NCBI GenBank assembly: GCA_034437615.1
Contig: DAOTTW010000158.1
Location: 1 to 7,703, forward strand
Direction of reading: 5' to 3'
Source: DAOTTW01 sp034437615
GTDB taxonomy: Bacteria; Chloroflexota; Anaerolineae; Aggregatilineales; Phototrophicaceae
Length of the DNA stretch: 7,703 nucleotides
In this document: one piece after another, positions 6,182 to 7,703 of the stretch
How the letters are laid out: the number at the start of each line of letters is the position of its first letter
How positions within the stretch are numbered: position 1 is the stretch's first letter
Made by a program: the position numbers and the translations under genes
The notes under the pieces: generated by a model
Database searches by the model: none
What the model saw: the letters and a program-made list of their open reading frames with translations, nothing else
What the model was told of the DNA's origin: nothing

Positions 6182-6189
6182 CCCTCACC

Positions 6190-6373
6190 GTAACGACTCA
6201 GGTATGTGTCCCATTTTCAGTCGCCAGACGTTAAAACGTCCGGCTCCGGTGACAACAAGCCTGCTCAAGCAGGCTGTACGCAGCGTGCAATAGCCCCCTT
6301 CAGGGGGGTTGGCTCTGCGGTAGCCGCTGGCTTTAGCCAGTGGCGACACACACAGACTGGCCTGAGTCGTTAC
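6190..6373. mobile_element. Non-coding 184-base mirror element with 13-base terminal inverted repeats (MITE/BIME-like)
   Basis: The ends are GTAACGACTCAGG (6190-6202) and CCTGAGTCGTTAC (6361-6373), exact inverses. The inside is two inverted half-copies meeting at ACGC-A-GCGT (6278-6286). The outer hairpins are 6223-6244 and 6323-6344. On matching strands both read GCCA-N5-TAAA-N5-CGGC with different stem bases. The inner hairpins are 6258-6275 (loop TCAA) and 6292-6309 (loop TTCA, TGAA on the other strand), again with different stems. GTCGCCA precedes the outer hairpin on both sides. It has no coding capacity and fills the gap between the convergent PIN/TRAM gene and moaA, ending 10 bases from the moaA stop. 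A mobile origin (REP or MITE type, moved by a transposase elsewhere) is inferred; it may also serve as a two-way transcript end. Confidence 0.6.
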
Positions 6374-6382
6374 CGGGCGGCG

Positions 6383-7402
6383 CTAGCCACCGATATAGTA
6401 CATCTCGACCTTCTGCGCTTGCTGCTTGCCCTCTGTGGTCCGCACCTCAGAGTAGCGGTCCCTGCGTTCTTGCCAGCGCCCCTGGATCAACGCTGCAATC
6501 TCATCATCGGTAGCGCCATCGCGCAACGGCCCCTTGAGGTCAATGCCGTGTGTGGCAAACAGGCAGGTGTAAATGCTGCCCTGTGGCGAGAGCCGCAGGC
6601 GTGAACACTTGCCGCAGAAAGGCTGTGTGACGGATGCGATCACACCTAACTCGCCCGCACCATCCTGATACTTGTAGCGCAATGCCGTCTCGCTGCTGTA
6701 ATTACGGGCAAGGGGTTCTAACGGATAAACCGCGTGAATGCGCTCAAGCATCTCCTTTGCGGGTACCACATCATCCATCCGCCAGCCATTCATCGTGCCC
6801 ACATCCATATATTCAATCAGGCGCAAAACGAGGCCGTTATCGCGGCAATAGCGCACCATATCAATCAGGCCAGCGTCATTGACGCCGCGCTTGATGACTG
6901 CGTTAATCTTGATAGGTGTTAGCTCAGCTTGCTGTGCTGCACGAATCCCCGCCAGCACGCGCTCAACGCTGCTACGGTTGCCGTTCAACGCACGGAAAAC
7001 CGCATCATCGAGTGAATCCAGGCTGATCGTGACACGTTGCAACCCGTTTACCTTCAATGCGTCCGCTTTTTTGGGCAGTAGATAGGCGTTCGTTGTCATC
7101 GCAAGGTCGTGCACGCCCTCAATCTGTGCTAGCTGATGCACCAGCACTTCGATGTCTTGACGGACCAGCGGTTCGCCGCCAGTGATGCGCAGCTTAACCG
7201 CCCCCAGACCGACGATGATGCGCGTCAGCCGTTCGATTTCCTCAAACGTCAAAATCTCGCTGTGTGGCAAAAACTGAAATTTCTCGCCAAACACCTCTTC
7301 AGGCATACAATAAGTGCAGCGAAAATTGCAGCGATCTGTCACGGAGATGCGCAGGTCGCGCAATGGGCGGTTCAATTGGTCGTTTACAGCAGGTTCGGTC
7401 AT
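6383..7402 (-). CDS. moaA: GTP 3',8-cyclase MoaA (molybdenum cofactor biosynthesis)
   Basis: A 339-residue radical SAM enzyme, the usual MoaA length. It rearranges GTP to 3',8-cyclo-GTP, the first step of molybdopterin synthesis in the cytosol; MoaC (not in the window) follows. The N-terminal cluster motif is CNFRCTYCMP (C25, C29, C32), which binds the SAM-cleaving 4Fe-4S. ITGGEPL (73-79) is the SAM-binding GGEP motif. The second, substrate-side cluster is C263, C266 and C280 in FCGKCSRLRLSPQGSIYTC. The chain ends in GG, the tail needed for MoaA activity, so the gene looks complete and functional. RDLRISVTDRCNFRC near the N-terminus supports the ATG at 7400-7402; an AGG lies 6 bases upstream, a weak ribosome site. 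It converges on the PIN/TRAM gene. No other molybdenum cofactor gene is visible, so it is either alone or first in a set outside the window. Confidence 0.98.
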   Translation of the reverse strand: MTEPAVNDQLNRPLRDLRISVTDRCNFRCTYCMPEEVFGEKFQFLPHSEILTFEEIERLTRIIVGLGAVKLRITGGEPLVRQDIEVLVHQLAQIEGVHDLAMTTNAYLLPKKADALKVNGLQRVTISLDSLDDAVFRALNGNRSSVERVLAGIRAAQQAELTPIKINAVIKRGVNDAGLIDMVRYCRDNGLVLRLIEYMDVGTMNGWRMDDVVPAKEMLERIHAVYPLEPLARNYSSETALRYKYQDGAGELGVIASVTQPFCGKCSRLRLSPQGSIYTCLFATHGIDLKGPLRDGATDDEIAALIQGRWQERRDRYSEVRTTEGKQQAQKVEMYYIGG

Positions 7403-7469
7403 AGTTTACCTATTTGAGTGGGTTGTCCTCAGCATAAAAAAGATGGTAAAGCAAGATGCTTAGAAGTTC

Positions 7470-7475
7470 GTTATA
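7470..7475 (-). promoter_or_regulatory. -10 box (TATAAC) upstream of moaA
   Basis: The minus strand reads TATAAC, a 5 of 6 match, preceded by GGCG. Transcription would start near 7463, about 60 bases before the moaA ATG. There is no -35 at ideal spacing; TTGACG lies only 10 bases away, too close to pair with it. A classical molybdenum cofactor riboswitch is not recognisable in the short leader. Confidence 0.35.
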
Positions 7476-7547
7476 CGCCAGGTTGCGTCAAAGTTACGTT
7501 GATTAATTTGCCAATGGCGTCGCATGGCGAATCTCTGGTATGCTCTG

Positions 7548-7582
7548 CACCTGACACCCCTTTCAAACAGGACCATCAGGTG
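7548..7582. promoter_or_regulatory. Inverted repeat CACCTGA / TCAGGTG
   Basis: CACCTGA (7548-7554) and TCAGGTG (7576-7582) are perfect inverted 7-mers with a 21-base centre. The right arm contains the AGGTG that could serve as ribosome site for the short ORF at 7589, so folding could hide it. Could equally be an operator for the gene starting at the right edge. Confidence 0.3.
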
Positions 7583-7588
7583 TTATTT

Positions 7589-7702
7589 ATGGACAACCAT
7601 AACCACATAATGGTTGCGTCGCAGGTGGCTATAGCGCGGTCGGCCCTGCTTGCTTATTACGACATACGCTGGAACTACAAAACGCAACAAAGGAGTAGAT
7701 AA
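7589..7702 (+). CDS. Possible 37-residue small protein or leader peptide
   Basis: An ATG at 7589 has AGGTG 6 bases upstream and opens a frame for MDNHNHIMVASQVAIARSAL and a further 17 residues. It ends at TAA 7700-7702, whose last A begins the presumed ATG of the next gene (TAATG overlap). That overlap is typical of translational coupling. The product is not recognised: a histidine/asparagine-rich start, a mildly hydrophobic middle, and a basic C-terminus (KTQQRSR). The frame is open further back to a GTG at 7418, but that would run through moaA promoter DNA and has no ribosome site. It may be chance; the overlap and ribosome site are the only support. Confidence 0.3.
   Translation: MDNHNHIMVASQVAIARSALLAYYDIRWNYKTQQRSR
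7594..7616. promoter_or_regulatory. Inverted repeat CAACCAT / ATGGTTG
   Basis: CAACCAT (7594-7600) and ATGGTTG (7610-7616) are perfect inverted 7-mers around a 9-base centre, right after the ATG of the possible small ORF. It could be an operator or an RNA hairpin controlling the downstream gene. Confidence 0.3.
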
Positions 7703-7703
7703 T
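7689..7703 (+). promoter_or_regulatory. Ribosome binding site and cut start codon of the next gene
   Basis: AAAGGAG (7689-7695) is the best Shine-Dalgarno in the window. Six bases later the window ends in AT (7702-7703), which would be an ATG if the next base is G. A plus-strand gene divergent from moaA very probably begins here; its identity cannot be seen. Confidence 0.65.

Noticed and set aside
6168..6201. CRISPR-like direct repeat
   Set aside because: Only two 14-base units with a 6-base gap, and a third copy in inverted form at 6361-6373; they mark element ends and are not an array.
6292..6312. Intrinsic terminator from the C5/G5 hairpin
   Set aside because: The stem is strong but is followed by TTGG on the plus strand and by TATTGC on the minus strand, with no T-tract on either side.
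6220..6347. Omega RNA (IscB/TnpB type) or another guide RNA
   Set aside because: The multi-hairpin shape is suggestive, but there is no IscB, TnpB or TnpA frame in the window, and the mirror symmetry fits a MITE/BIME better.
6206..6604. 132-codon plus-strand frame across the mirror element and the moaA end
   Set aside because: It consists of repeat DNA plus the antisense of moaA, has no ribosome site and no known motif.
7403..7463. Molybdenum cofactor riboswitch before moaA
   Set aside because: The leader from the predicted start is only about 60 bases and shows no multi-stem structure like the known Moco RNA.

Overview
The window looks like a piece of a bacterial chromosome. A member of the Chloroflexota (Anaerolineae-like) is my best guess. 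The reasons are moderately high GC, a secreted DUF3048 protein with an SH3-like tail, a YacL-type PIN/TRAM membrane protein, and intergenic palindromes built on GTCCCTAC...GTAGGGAC, which I associate from memory with that phylum. The taxon is an inference and not proven by any marker gene here. No rRNA, tRNA, CRISPR array or transposase gene is present.

Layout from left to right. (1) An ABC-2-like multi-span membrane protein on the minus strand (2-823) is divergent from a secreted DUF3048 + SH3 protein (978-2279). The 154-base gap between them holds a TATAAT box on each strand and an inverted repeat. (2) A 237-base gap carries a double-hairpin palindromic repeat, a short duplicate of the start of the P450 gene, and a good sigma70-type promoter. 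It leads into a UbiA-family prenyltransferase (2517-3464). (3) A 138-base gap with a small inverted repeat leads into a complete bacterial cytochrome P450 (3603-4823). (4) A 213-base gap with a second good promoter and a long, structured leader leads into the YacL-type PIN/TRAM protein (5037-6107). (5) A 275-base gap between convergent genes is almost entirely repeat: a second copy of the palindrome, then a 184-base mirror-symmetric element with 13-base terminal inverted repeats. (6) moaA lies on the minus strand (6383-7402). (7) The last 300 bases hold its upstream region and, on the plus strand, two inverted repeats, a possible 37-residue ORF, and a strong ribosome binding site whose ATG is cut by the window end.

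The genes do not form one obvious pathway. The UbiA enzyme and the P450 are same-strand neighbours and could act in turn on an isoprenoid (quinone, carotenoid or terpenoid), but each seems to have its own upstream region. MoaA makes the first molybdenum cofactor intermediate. The PIN/TRAM protein probably acts on RNA at the membrane, and the DUF3048 protein works outside the membrane in an unknown role.

The most unusual content is non-coding. Two repeat families show paired, structure-preserving base changes in their stems. The mirror element at 6190-6373 consists of two inverted half-copies whose hairpin stems differ while loops and flanks are kept. No recognisable new protein system was found.
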